Below, piece after piece: positions 1 to 8,176 of a DNA stretch of 35,001 nucleotides. The notes under the pieces were generated by a model. That model worked only from the letters and a program-made list of their open reading frames with translations, was not told where the DNA came from and searched no databases. The position numbers were made by a program, and so were the translations under genes. Position 1 is the first letter of the stretch; every line of letters begins with the position of its first letter. Source of the DNA: a bacterium (GTDB taxonomy: Bacteria > Gemmatimonadota > Glassbacteria > GWA2-58-10); NCBI GenBank assembly GCA_021372515.1, contig JAJFUG010000204.1, positions 1 through 35,001 of the forward strand, in the 5' to 3' direction.

Positions 1-140
1 TGCTGGAGCTGAACAAGGCTGGCACGACAATCGTGATGGTCACCCACTCGGTGCACTATGCCGAGTACTGCCACCGCACGGTGCACCTGTTAGACGGCCG
101 CGTGGTGACCGAGAACGTGCGGGAGGTGCTGGGTGTTTAG
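1..140 (+). CDS. ABC transporter ATP-binding protein, C-terminal fragment (cut by window edge)
   Basis: The reading frame from base 3 gives 45 residues ending at the TAG at 138-140. It contains VMVTHS, the H-loop (switch histidine) of ABC ATPases, followed by a typical LLDGRVV beta-hairpin found near the end of MacB/LolD-type ATPases. The protein would bind and hydrolyse ATP in the cytoplasm to drive the permease encoded next. Its stop overlaps the permease start by 8 bp, so the two are translationally coupled. Walker A, Walker B and the signature motif lie outside the window, so the exact subfamily cannot be fixed. Confidence 0.85.
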   Translation, partial: LELNKAGTTIVMVTHSVHYAEYCHRTVHLLDGRVVTENVREVLGV

Positions 141-2520
141 CAACTATCTTAAGGTGGCGCTGCGGAACATTCTGCGGCACAAGTTATACTCGGCCATAAA
201 CATTGCAGGCCTGGCCGTGGGCATAGCCGCTTTCATGGTAATTGTGCTCTGGGTACAGTTTAATCTCTCCTTCGACGGCTTCCACAAAAACGCGGACCGT
301 ATTTATAAAGTCATCAACATCCTGAATTTCGGTGGCAGAAGCCCGCAGCATGTCGGCCTGACTCCTCCACCGATGGGGCCGAGCCTGCTGAACGACTACC
401 CGGAAGTGGAAGCCTATTGCCGGATTATGGGAACCGGCAGACTGACTATAGAAAAACAGGGCAAGCCGATTTATATCAAGAGTTATTCTACTGTCGATTC
501 CACGATTTTCGACATCTTTACTTTCGAGGCGCTGGCTGGCGATCTGAAATCCTCGCTTTCGGAACCGAATAGCCTGGTGCTGACTGATGAGACAGCGCAA
601 CATATTTTCGGAAACCGCAATCCGGTTGGAGAACACCTGAAGACAGTCGATGGGCAGGAATGCAAGGTCACGGCCGTGGTGAAAAAGTTCCCACGCAACT
701 CGCATTTCCAGTTCGACGCACTAATGTCGTTCAGTACGGTAAAGGCAGAATGGCTGGACAATTACAGCAATTGCGCCTTGAACACCTACCTTCTGCTTAA
801 AAAAGGCACAGACCCACGGGCACTGGAAGCCAAGCTTCCCGGGTTCATGAAGAAGTACTCGCCGGAATTCGCGGACAATTTCATCTTTTATTTGCAGCCC
901 CTGCGGGAGATCCACTTGCACTCGGCCCGGATCAACTACCAGATGAACTGGAATCCGATGGACAAGAGCTATGTGCAAATCTTTTCCGCCGTGGCCGTGC
1001 TGATCCTGGTCATCGCCTGCCTCAATTTCATGAACCTGGCCACCGCGCGCTCAGCCCGGCGCACACGGGAGGTGGGCCTGCGCAAGGTTCTGGGATCGAG
1101 CCGGGCACAGCTCATCCGGCAGTTCCTCGGCGAATCGGTGTTCCTGTCGTTCTGCTCCGTTGTGCTGGCTTTGGCTCTGATCGAGCTGTCCCTGCCTTTC
1201 CTGAACGAATATATCGGGTATATTTTCGACTTCGATTATCCGCACAACGGGTTATTTTTATTGGAACTGGCTGGAGTGGCTCTGTTTACCGGTGTTTTTG
1301 CCGGAATTTACCCGGCCTTTTTTCTGTCTTCTTTCAAGCCGGCGGCAATCCTCAAGGGTGTCCTGAAAGATGGGTGCCGGGGCCTCTGGCTCAGGCGTTC
1401 GTTCATCGTACTGCAGTATGCGATCTCAATCCTCCTGATAACCTACACTTTCTTCGTGGTCAGGCAGATCGATTACATGCGCAGCCGGAACCTGGGTTTT
1501 GAAAAAAACCAGGTGCTGATCCTGCCGCTGTACGGGGAGATGCAGACAAAATTGGAATCCCTGCGCCACGAGCTGTCGCTGAACCCGTCCGTAACCGGCG
1601 TCACGGTTGCAAATGCCAGCCTGGGCGATCCGCTTCGCGAGAATGCATTGGATTACCAGGGGAAACCTCCCACAGAGCAATGGAGCGTCCCCAATATGGC
1701 TGTAGACTTCGATTTCATCCCGTTTTACAGGCTGGAACTACTCGCCGGCCGCAATTTCCGCCAGAATGCCGCCGGAGATTCGAGTATTTCATTCATCCTG
1801 AACGAATCGCTGGTGAAAAAAATCGGCTGGACAGTCCAGTCCGCCGTGGGCCAGCCGTTCTACCTGGATGCCGCCGGGACCGTCATCGGCGTGGTGCGGG
1901 ATTTCAATTTCCAATCACTGCATCACGCGATCGAGCCTCTGGTGCTTGTCTATGACCCGATGAACGTGCAGGGATACCATTTCCTGCGATGCGTCTCGGT
2001 AAAAATCAGGCCGGAAAACACACCGGCCACGCTGGAATGGCTGAAAGACCTCTGGGCGCGCAACTGCCCGATGGAGCCGTTCAGCTATTCGTTCCTGGAT
2101 GATGATTTTGCCAGCAAGTACGAATCGGAGATGATGATCGGACGGATGACCGGGGTCTTCTCGGCCCTGGCCGTTTTCATCGCCTGCCTCGGCCTTTTGG
2201 GGCTGATCTCGTTCGCGGCCGAGAGCCGGACCAAGGAGATCGGGGTGCGTAAGGTGATGGGGGCTTCGGTGGGTGACATTATCCTGCTGCTGTCGCGCGA
2301 ATTCCTGCTCCTGTTGGGGCTGTCTGTCCTGATCGCCTGGCCGGTGGCCTGGTACATGACCGCGCGCTGGCTGGAAAGGTTCGCCTACAGGATCAGCCTC
2401 GACGGCTGGACTTTTGTCCTGGCCGGGGCCATTGCCCTGGCCGTGGCCGCGGCCACGGTCAGTTTCCAGGCGTTCAAGGCCGCCACCGCCGACCCGGTCA
2501 AGGCGCTGCGCTACGAATAG
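133..2520 (+). CDS. ABC transporter permease, MacB/FtsX type with duplicated FtsX domain
   Basis: This 795-residue inner-membrane protein starts with a GTG at 133 inside the end of the ATPase gene. A first membrane helix (about residues 20-42) is followed by a periplasmic MacB-type core domain, then a FtsX block with helices near 281-303, 337-356, 372-398 and 421-443. A second periplasmic domain and second FtsX block (about 671-695, 715-742, 757-782) follow. The cytoplasmic coupling segments RTREVGLRKVLGSS (about 310) and RTKEIGVRKVMGAS (about 698) are near-repeats, typical of this family in Bacteroidota-like bacteria. Members work in efflux or lipoprotein/lipid handling by mechanotransmission. 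The substrate cannot be told from sequence. Confidence 0.9.
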   Translation: MFSNYLKVALRNILRHKLYSAINIAGLAVGIAAFMVIVLWVQFNLSFDGFHKNADRIYKVINILNFGGRSPQHVGLTPPPMGPSLLNDYPEVEAYCRIMGTGRLTIEKQGKPIYIKSYSTVDSTIFDIFTFEALAGDLKSSLSEPNSLVLTDETAQHIFGNRNPVGEHLKTVDGQECKVTAVVKKFPRNSHFQFDALMSFSTVKAEWLDNYSNCALNTYLLLKKGTDPRALEAKLPGFMKKYSPEFADNFIFYLQPLREIHLHSARINYQMNWNPMDKSYVQIFSAVAVLILVIACLNFMNLATARSARRTREVGLRKVLGSSRAQLIRQFLGESVFLSFCSVVLALALIELSLPFLNEYIGYIFDFDYPHNGLFLLELAGVALFTGVFAGIYPAFFLSSFKPAAILKGVLKDGCRGLWLRRSFIVLQYAISILLITYTFFVVRQIDYMRSRNLGFEKNQVLILPLYGEMQTKLESLRHELSLNPSVTGVTVANASLGDPLRENALDYQGKPPTEQWSVPNMAVDFDFIPFYRLELLAGRNFRQNAAGDSSISFILNESLVKKIGWTVQSAVGQPFYLDAAGTVIGVVRDFNFQSLHHAIEPLVLVYDPMNVQGYHFLRCVSVKIRPENTPATLEWLKDLWARNCPMEPFSYSFLDDDFASKYESEMMIGRMTGVFSALAVFIACLGLLGLISFAAESRTKEIGVRKVMGASVGDIILLLSREFLLLLGLSVLIAWPVAWYMTARWLERFAYRISLDGWTFVLAGAIALAVAAATVSFQAFKAATADPVKALRYE

Positions 2521-2532
2521 CAATGTCTATGA

Positions 2533-2895
2533 TCTACTATATATTACAACCATCCCACCGAAGGTAACCAGCGGATCATTCGGACTACCCCCTGGGCCAA
2601 GAGGAAGCACCCCAGCCTGGAGTACTACCTGGTGGGCTGGATCGGCACTCCGGGAGAGATGCGTCTTGTTCTTCAGGTGGAAGAGGTGACCGGCCTTAAC
2701 GTGCTCCGGATGAACTACACTCCTCCGGAGGGATTCAGCGAGACCTCCTCACTGGGCCTCCTGATGAAGAACGGCTGGGGAGTGGACCCGTACACCTGCC
2801 TCAACCTGGTATCAGTGAGCTTCGAGCGTCTGAGGCCCGGAGAGAAGGTGGAGCTGTTCGAGGACAGTGAAACTGGGGAAAGATCTTTCTGGTGA
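2533..2895 (+). pseudogene. Remnant of an unrecognised gene
   Basis: An open frame of 120 codons runs from just after an in-frame TGA (2530-2532) to the TGA at 2893-2895, with no ATG near its beginning; a GTG at 2632 would give 87 residues. The translation is protein-like (for example TTPWAKRKHPSLEYYLVGW, LLMKNGWGVDPYTCLNLVSV) with no low-complexity bias. A short ATG-started frame at 2523 begins MSMIYY and the open frame near 2539 reads IYYN, which hints at a frameshift close to 2545. I do not recognise the family. It sits in the decayed strip between the ABC operon and the tRNA-linked island. Confidence 0.35.
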
Positions 2896-3173
2896 CTATG
2901 ATGGCAGGTGGCCTGAGACCCCAGATCGTGATCATCCACTGAGTGTGAGGGGCTGACTATAGGGAGAGTGCAGTCGGCCCGTTTTACGTTCCGGCCTGGC
3001 CGCTCTCAGGACGATTCAGGTGAACAATTCCTGCCGCCGGGGTACGAAGACCCGGGAACCCGGATCGTTCGTCACAAAGCCTCTGATTGAATACGGTTTA
3101 CCGGCATCGGTCGGCCCCGCACCCTGATAAAAGATAACCCTCGACAGCAGTCAAGCCGCCTATGGCATTTTGC
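2896..3173. other. Gene-free strip of decayed DNA
   Basis: I see no supportable gene, RNA or repeat in this stretch between the hypothetical remnant and the excisionase-like fragment. Confidence 0.5.
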
Positions 3174-3335
3174 ATGAACGAGCTGTATCTTCCCACCACT
3201 CGCCAGAGGGCATCCGTCCTGCTTTCCAGTCAACATATAGTCAACTGCTGGTGCCGGGAAAACCTGATCGATCATTACGAGGCTCCGGGCATTGGCAAAA
3301 GAAGAACTGTCAGGCTGATCAGCATCGGGGATTAA
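3174..3335 (+). pseudogene. Excisionase/MerR-like HTH fragment (older element)
   Basis: A 53-codon frame starts at ATG 3174 and ends at TAA 3333-3335. Residues 3-14 (ELYLPTTRQRAS) and the block IVNCWCRENLIDHYEAPG match the layout of HTH_17/excisionase domains: start strand, helix-turn-helix, then a W-C-R-E-G-like recognition helix followed by the H-x-x-x-P-G wing. The wing that normally reads as a G-G-H-R motif is altered (GIGKRR), and the protein stops right after it, so it looks decayed. It is in the same frame as, and directly before, the broken recombinase. Such proteins bend DNA to favour excision. It is not the excisionase of the present island, which has its own at 6083. Confidence 0.45.
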
Positions 3336-3757
3336 GTGGGTTTCTGGAGAGGACAAAAGTATCGTCCCGGTCCAAAAGAGGTTCCGGATCAAGCCACGAA
3401 TCATCTGACTGTTTCAGCGGTGGGTGTGGTCAAAAGAGCTATGGAGTCGAGGTCCAAGGATTATGTATTCATAAACCCGAATACTGGCTCCCGCTACACA
3501 CCATCCGGAAGACTTTTGACCGGGCGGTCCTGAGGGTGGGTCTTACAACGATAGACGGCCGGAAGCTCTGCTTCCACGACCTGCGGAGGATCTTCTCCAG
3601 CTGGGCGATTGAGAACGGCGCCGGGATGGAGACTGTCTTCCACTGTCCGGGTCACAGATAGATCACCACGACGCAGCGGTACATTACCCTGGATCACAGA
3701 TCGATCGGGAAAAAGCTCGAGGTAATGCCACAGCTCAGGGTGGTGGTGTCACAATAA
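3336..3757 (+). pseudogene. Tyrosine recombinase (integrase) C-terminal domain, broken
   Basis: Two frames together give a degraded phage-type integrase catalytic domain. The first frame (3336 to about 3500) reads DYVFINPNTGSRYT, the usual strand before the catalytic core end. A one-base frameshift near 3500 leads to IRKTFDRAVLRVGL and then FHDLRR (H-x-L-R box) and CPGHR. A TAG at 3659-3661 interrupts the gene right after GHR, and the frame then resumes with ITTTQRYITL, carrying the nucleophile-position tyrosine, up to TAA at 3755-3757. The N-terminal half and the first catalytic arginine box are missing. It is probably the relic of an earlier element that used the same tRNA-Val locus, whose 3' copy begins 124 bp away. 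Confidence 0.8.
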
Positions 3758-3785
3758 AAAGTCCCTGCCGCATGACGGCAGGGAC
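3756..3785 (-). terminator. Rho-independent terminator, leftward
   Basis: Bases 3761-3770 pair perfectly with 3776-3785 (10 bp, mostly G-C) around the 5-nt loop CATGA. Five A residues at 3756-3760 become a U-tract when read leftward. It lies about 95 bp beyond the CCA end of the left tRNA-Val half, in the direction of tRNA transcription. It is therefore best read as the terminator of the tRNA before the island entered. Confidence 0.75.
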
Positions 3786-3880
3786 CCGATACGATACACA
3801 GCCGGTTCTGGCAAGAATTGGCAAGATTACCGGGATGACCGCCTGCCTTTCTTGCCGGCAACCGCCGTAACTGCCTGAAA

Positions 3881-3929
3881 AATATGGTGGGCGCTACTGG
3901 GTTCGAACCAGTGACCTCCTGCTTGTAAG
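3881..3929. repeat. Left attachment-site direct repeat (tRNA-Val 3' half)
   Basis: These 49 bp are identical to 16861-16909. They contain the leftward tRNA-Val sequence from the anticodon loop through the variable loop, T arm, acceptor strand and encoded CCA, plus four flanking bases. Beyond 3929 the similarity to the tRNA stops, so this copy is only a half tRNA. This is what a tyrosine recombinase leaves behind when an element integrates in the 3' half of a tRNA gene. Confidence 0.92.
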
Positions 3930-4038
3930 ACCGGAAGGTTAAGTATCCCCACAATACCAGCCTCTTACTCTAACTGAATCCTTACAGAGATTTACCTTCC
4001 CTTGTTTTACCTCAGCAAACCATTTATATTAGCCCAAA

Positions 4039-4072
4039 GGTGGGAAATATGGTGGGAATTATATTTGTTTTA
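4039..4072. repeat. Left subterminal repeat (partner 16782-16813)
   Basis: Bases 4039-4057 match 16782-16800 with one difference in 19, and the following ATTTGTTTTAC-like stretch is shared with a short indel. The motif itself contains GGTGGGA twice. The copies sit inside each end of the island, 110 bp from the left repeat and 60 bp from the right one. They could be arm-type sites for the recombinase or excisionase. That function is an inference. Confidence 0.5.
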
Positions 4073-4094
4073 CTATCGCCTTAAGGGGGAATCA

Positions 4095-5252
4095 ATGAAA
4101 CGGATCAAGACCAATTATCCCGGTGTTTATTACCGTCTGGTTGAACGGACCGGAGGCAGCGGAAAAGAAAAGGTTTTTTACATTCGTTTCAAACAAAAAA
4201 GCATAGTCGTAGAGGAGAAAGTTGGCCGACAATTCGTTGATGATATGACGGCTGCTAAAGCGGCTCGGCTTAGGGGCGAACGGATCGAGGGAAAGCGCCT
4301 CTCCCGCAAAGAGACTGAAGCGGTCAAGCGGGCTGAGAAAGAGGCAGAGAAAGCGCGTCCTACAATCTCCCGGCTATGGGAGGCGTACAAGGCGGGCAAG
4401 CCTGAAAGCAAATCTCTTCGCAGTGATGAATTGATGTTCCTGAAACATATTGCTCCTATGCTGGGTGAAAAAACACCGGAAGAACTGGTGCCCCTGGACC
4501 TGGACCGGCTACGGATCAAACTTCAAAAGAATTATTCGAATCAGACGATTGCCTACATTCTCAAGTTGGTCAAGCGGCTGGTGAACTTCGGCCACAGGAA
4601 ACAGCTATGCGGCCCCCTCTCCATTGAAGTGGAAATACCAAAGGTAAACAATATCAAGACTGAAGACCTAACACCGGAGCAATTAAAGAAGCTTGTCGAA
4701 CTATTGGACTCCGACAAAAACGTAACTGTTGCCCGACTGATGAAGATAGCTCTCTTTACCGGCATGAGGCGCGGAGAACTTTTCCGGTTAAAGTGGGGAG
4801 ATGTGAATTTCCAGCGGGACAATATCACGCTGCACGATCCGAAAGGCGGCCAGGATCAAACCATTCCTCTGAATTCAGCGGCGCGTGAACTCCTTGAACT
4901 TCACAAGACCGGTAGGGGTGAATCCGAATATGTCTTCCCAGGACGCGGTGGGAACATGCGGGTCGATATAAAGAAGGAAGCGAACCGGATCAAGAAAGCC
5001 GCAGGACTGCCGGATAGTTTCCGGGCACTACACGGTCTGAGGCATGTTTATGCTTCCATGATGGCTTCCTCTGGTAAAGTGGATATGTACACTCTGCAAA
5101 AGCTGCTGACTCATAAGTCACCGCAAATGACGCAACGATATGCTCACCTTCGTGATGAAGCTCTACGGAATGCCGCTAATCTGGCCGGAGAGTTGGTAGA
5201 GCAGGCGGTGAAATCTCTCGATAAAAAGCACGCGGAGAAGAAAGGGGCGTGA
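4095..5252 (+). CDS. int: Tyrosine recombinase / integrase of the island
   Basis: This 385-residue protein catalyses site-specific integration and excision at the tRNA-Val repeat. The catalytic set is complete: R225 in TGMRRGELFRLKW, H313-R316 in HGLRH, H340 in LLTHKS and the nucleophile Y349 in TQRYAHL. An N-terminal arm-binding region and a core-binding SAM-like domain (about residues 95-185) precede it. I start it at ATG 4095 because a GGGGG Shine-Dalgarno lies at 4085-4089; the frame is open up to 4002, but that upstream part looks like untranslated AT-rich sequence. The gene lies 166 bp inside the left repeat, the usual place. It ends one base before the next gene, so the two are likely co-transcribed. 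Confidence 0.93.
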   Translation: MKRIKTNYPGVYYRLVERTGGSGKEKVFYIRFKQKSIVVEEKVGRQFVDDMTAAKAARLRGERIEGKRLSRKETEAVKRAEKEAEKARPTISRLWEAYKAGKPESKSLRSDELMFLKHIAPMLGEKTPEELVPLDLDRLRIKLQKNYSNQTIAYILKLVKRLVNFGHRKQLCGPLSIEVEIPKVNNIKTEDLTPEQLKKLVELLDSDKNVTVARLMKIALFTGMRRGELFRLKWGDVNFQRDNITLHDPKGGQDQTIPLNSAARELLELHKTGRGESEYVFPGRGGNMRVDIKKEANRIKKAAGLPDSFRALHGLRHVYASMMASSGKVDMYTLQKLLTHKSPQMTQRYAHLRDEALRNAANLAGELVEQAVKSLDKKHAEKKGA

Positions 5253-5253
5253 T

Positions 5254-5958
5254 ATGGAACATTCCCTGCGAGAAGCCATTTTGTGTGAAATTGAGGCAAA
5301 TGTTGCACAAAAAAGAGAAAAGTGGAGGGGTTGGAAAAATATTCCAAAAGAGAGGTTGGAATATTTCTTTCAAATGCTGGATTTAGAGGTGGGATTTGCT
5401 GGAATCTGGACAAGCTGGTATCAAATGAACGATAGAAAGCGGTATGACCATTACGGCGATTTAATGCTCCGAGCATTAAATCAGGCAATCCAGTACCATG
5501 AAGCGCGTCTTGCGATTGAATATGCCGATGAACTTAGAATGGATGAAGATGCAATAAAAAAAGGTGCTGAACCAAGTATTAGTCAGGAATGGCCTGATTT
5601 ACAGAGCTATATCGACTTCGCTAATAGCATAAATGGACCCCTTTCTTTAAGTGGTCTGTACCGGCTCCAAGAAAATTTGACCAAACGATTGAATCCTACC
5701 CAACCTCCAGCGCATGAGCAACTGGTTTTCAATATTGCGAAACTCTTCATGCTGGTACTTGAAAAAAAACCTACTCAATACCAGGACGGACCGTTTTATA
5801 AAATTGTATCCTTAGCGCTGGGAGTATGCAATCGCCCCTCACAAAATCCTCGGCGGCTAATCGAGTGGGTACTCAAAAACTATGATGTTGAAAATACACC
5901 ATATAGGAGAGAATCCGAAGTTAAAGAAGAGCTTTCCCGCTTATCCGACCAACAATGA
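5254..5958 (+). CDS. Hypothetical protein co-transcribed with the integrase
   Basis: I do not recognise this 234-residue protein. It is soluble: no signal peptide or membrane helix is visible, and the sequence is rich in aromatic and charged residues (REKWRGWKN, WTSWYQMNDRKRYDHYGD). It looks largely alpha-helical. The ATG at 5254 lies one base after the integrase stop and has AAAGGGG at 5241-5247 as ribosome binding site, so it is real and translated from the integrase message. Its AT-richer codon use matches the integrase and differs from the chromosome. A role in control of integration or in defence is possible, but nothing in the sequence proves it. Confidence 0.75.
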   Translation: MEHSLREAILCEIEANVAQKREKWRGWKNIPKERLEYFFQMLDLEVGFAGIWTSWYQMNDRKRYDHYGDLMLRALNQAIQYHEARLAIEYADELRMDEDAIKKGAEPSISQEWPDLQSYIDFANSINGPLSLSGLYRLQENLTKRLNPTQPPAHEQLVFNIAKLFMLVLEKKPTQYQDGPFYKIVSLALGVCNRPSQNPRRLIEWVLKNYDVENTPYRRESEVKEELSRLSDQQ

Positions 5959-6082
5959 CCCCGCTGAAATAGTGTACAATTTTCTTAAAAAAAGACCTGC
6001 CGCGTGCATTACTTCACAATTCAATTAGCATTAAAGTTTGCTCGTGACCGTCTTTTAACCACTATTCACGAGGGGATTTACT

Positions 6083-6277
6083 ATGTCGAACATACCGCAG
6101 CTTCTTACCGAACAGGAAGTTTCCCGCATGATCCGGCGGGCCGTCCAGACCTTGCGCAATGACCGTAATCTCTGCCGGGGCATTCCGTATTGCCGGATCG
6201 GGCGGAGCGTGCGCTACAAGCTGAGTGATGTACAGGAATTCGTGGAGGCGCGGCGCATTGAACCGGAAGGGCGCTGA
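6083..6277 (+). CDS. AlpA/excisionase-family HTH DNA-binding protein
   Basis: This 64-residue protein has the layout of the AlpA/HTH_17 (MerR-like) family: LLTEQEVSRMIRRAVQTLRN as helix-turn-helix, a PYCRIGRSVRYKLSDV wing, and a short final helix (EFVEARRI). The R-x-G-R-x-V-R-Y wing is characteristic. Family members act as excisionases or activators of the integrase in phages, satellites and integrative islands. Start ATG 6083 follows AGGGGA at 6071-6076. It lies 124 bp after the unknown gene in the same direction and is the likely partner of the recombinase at 4095. Confidence 0.85.
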   Translation: MSNIPQLLTEQEVSRMIRRAVQTLRNDRNLCRGIPYCRIGRSVRYKLSDVQEFVEARRIEPEGR

Positions 6278-6506
6278 GACCAGCAAAAGGACCAGTTGTC
6301 TCCGAAACGGCGATCCTTGACAGTTTGACAGCGTGCTCCAGGTGTTTTCAAGCTCGTGTCACTGCTGGCGGCGGATGAGGTGTTACTGTTCGGAGGTGTA
6401 CAAAATGCACACCGGGTTTCGAAACTCACTATAAGAATGAAATAGTGTCTTTCCCTGACTGGTAACGTGGATAAGGGGGATCGAGCGTACGAGAGGAGTA
6501 GGGGCA

Positions 6507-7124
6507 ATGGAACAACCGGAGGCAAAGCCCAATAAACGCCGGGGCTGGTTTGTGATGCTACGGAATGAACTTTGGCAATCAGAAGCTTGGCTCAGTCTGC
6601 CAAGCACCGCAATGAATGTTTATCTCCTCATATTGTCTGATGCTGTCCTTGCCCGAAAGCATGACAAGAAGAATAACCCCAACGGCCGAGACTGCAAAAG
6701 GATAGAAAATTCCAATGCCCTGAAAATGACCTACACCCAGGCAGAAAAAAAGCTGCACCGGAGCAGCCGCGCGATTGCCGATGCAATCCAGATGCTCGTG
6801 GACAAGGGCTTGATTGACCGGACCCGTGAGGGTGCCGGATTGTACAAGGTCGAAACGTTGTACGGCCTGTCTGAGCGCTGGAGGCGATACGGCAAGCCTG
6901 ACTTCCAGGCTGCACCTGAGCGCCCTGTCCGAAGCAGTGCGGGCAGCGAGGGGCTGAGGCGGTTTAACCAGAAGCGGACAGACACAAGAAAACGTCAACA
7001 GCAAAGCCAAAAGACAAAGCAGCAGACACTACAAAACGACAGAATAGGCAACGGCAAAAGTAGCAAAGTAAATACTGCTGAGATGGTAGAATCTAAAAGG
7101 GCTGAAGCCTCCTTCAGTGGCTGA
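6507..7124 (+). CDS. Winged-helix, replication-initiator-like protein
   Basis: This is a 205-residue cytoplasmic protein. Residues about 10-125 begin GWFVMLRNELWQSEAW and continue through MTYTQAEKKLHRSSRAIADA and LVDKGLIDRTREG, a winged-helix arrangement seen in plasmid and element Rep proteins and in helix-turn-helix proteins next to AlpA genes. The last 70 residues are basic and Q/K/R/S-rich, probably disordered. ATG 6507 has GAGGAG at 6493-6498 as ribosome binding site. Four hairpin repeats begin inside its 3' end and continue downstream, which supports an origin-binding role. The family call is by pattern only; a transcription regulator is the alternative. Confidence 0.6.
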   Translation: MEQPEAKPNKRRGWFVMLRNELWQSEAWLSLPSTAMNVYLLILSDAVLARKHDKKNNPNGRDCKRIENSNALKMTYTQAEKKLHRSSRAIADAIQMLVDKGLIDRTREGAGLYKVETLYGLSERWRRYGKPDFQAAPERPVRSSAGSEGLRRFNQKRTDTRKRQQQSQKTKQQTLQNDRIGNGKSSKVNTAEMVESKRAEASFSG

Positions 7125-7279
7125 GGCCGAAAGCATTAAAACCGGTTAATATCCTCCATACAAGGCCGTTACACCATAATTGGACAAGAAGGCCACTGAA
7201 TGTTTCTTCAGTGGCTAAAAGTGAAAAAGGATTTTGTCACTGAAGCTTCCTTCAGTTGAGCCGCTGAAGCTTCCTTCAG
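7102..7279. repeat. Array of four short hairpin repeats (possible origin or protein-binding sites)
   Basis: Four related inverted repeats share the core CTGAAG-N4-CTTCAG: 7102-7117 (inside the end of the upstream gene), 7192-7215 (9-bp stem, core partly changed), 7239-7256 (7-bp stem) and 7264-7279. The third and fourth share a 17-bp direct repeat (7241-7257 and 7265-7281) with a 24-bp period. They lie immediately downstream of a Rep-like gene, where iterons are often found. None is followed by a long T-tract in the right direction, so plain terminators are unlikely. Confidence 0.7.
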
Positions 7280-7297
7280 TTAAAAAACGGAGAGCGA

Positions 7298-7768
7298 TTA
7301 CTTGGACACATCCATGATGAAGGAGCTATCATAATACAACTGGAAGGGCTTTTTAAATCCCACTTCGCGGTCGAAATACAAACCGAGATGAATCCTTGCA
7401 CCCGGCATAATGGATTTATAAAGAACACCGGTTCTTATTACATTGCTCTCCGACATTTCAAAGGCTGCCTCTGACTGCTTGGGCTTGTCATTCGTGTCCG
7501 CCCAGGGTACGCTCGATTGATTTCCCTCCGAGTCGATACCGCTGAACCGCAAAGGATTGATAACCACAAGGCTGTCACCGCTATTCTCAACCATCAACCG
7601 AAGCCACAGCTTCCCCTCATATATCCCCGTCCAATGATTGATTTTTTCTACCCGGTACTTTAAGCTTCCCATAGTAGCTGTGTTCCAATCCGGCGGGCGT
7701 TTTTTTGCCCAAGCTAAATCTGTTGTGAACATAAAGCCCAGCATCATCACAAGTATTATCTTATTCAC
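7298..7768 (-). CDS. Secreted protein of unknown function
   Basis: This 156-residue protein starts with a GTG at 7768, preceded by a strong AAGGAGG ribosome binding site. Residues 1-21 form a classical Sec signal peptide (hydrophobic core MMLGFMFTTDL, cleavage after AWA). The mature part looks beta-rich, with alternating strands such as GKLWLRLMVENSGDSLVVI, a pattern of small immunoglobulin-like extracellular domains. It has no cysteine, so it is not a lipoprotein. It is the only leftward gene inside the island and lies between the hairpin array and the defence block. Function unknown. Confidence 0.72.
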   Translation of the reverse strand: MNKIILVMMLGFMFTTDLAWAKKRPPDWNTATMGSLKYRVEKINHWTGIYEGKLWLRLMVENSGDSLVVINPLRFSGIDSEGNQSSVPWADTNDKPKQSEAAFEMSESNVIRTGVLYKSIMPGARIHLGLYFDREVGFKKPFQLYYDSSFIMDVSK

Positions 7769-8176
7769 CTTACAGCCTCCTTTTCAGGAACACTGGGCGG
7801 TAGAAATATAAAGCCGCTTCCTCTGGCTCTTGGTGACGGCACGTCACTTCGTTGGATTGACCAGGACAGACGATCCCTTCTTACTGCGATACATGATAAG
7901 AGTGATAAGTTGTTCGTTGCTCAAAACGCGCCGCAGGAAGTTTTTTTTACTTCCTGATACCTTTCCGGAAAATTGTTCAACACTCTACGACTAACACACG
8001 CAATTTATTATCATGGGGACTGGTTGTTGATTTCTCTTACTCCTGTATTTATACTCTCTGTAAACCTGGCCGTCAACTTAAATCTCTTGATACATACTGA
8101 ATACTGTGATATTATTTCAACAGATGAAATACCCACTGTCCATATACGGTTTAACCTTATAACCCGTGGGTGCACA
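7769..8176. other. 408-bp intergenic region with one hairpin
   Basis: This stretch separates the leftward secreted-protein gene from the rightward defence genes, so it should hold promoters for both, although none stands out. An 8-bp perfect hairpin pairs 7934-7941 with 7949-7956 around a loop of seven T residues. A frame is open from 7973 into the next gene, but its translation looks non-native and I do not treat it as coding. Confidence 0.5.

Noticed and set aside
3694-3954. Leftward open frame across the left tRNA half, and a similar one at 16707-16940
   Set aside because: Both are translations of tRNA-Val sequence (shared peptide around YKQEVTGSNPVAPT), a well-known false protein.
7102-7281. 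CRISPR array
   Set aside because: The units are short hairpins of varied spacing, with only one 24-bp period and no spacer-repeat regularity or cas genes.
7973-8176. Upstream extension of the HIRAN-like gene
   Set aside because: The 68 extra residues have no family features, lie in a likely promoter region and lack a ribosome binding site.
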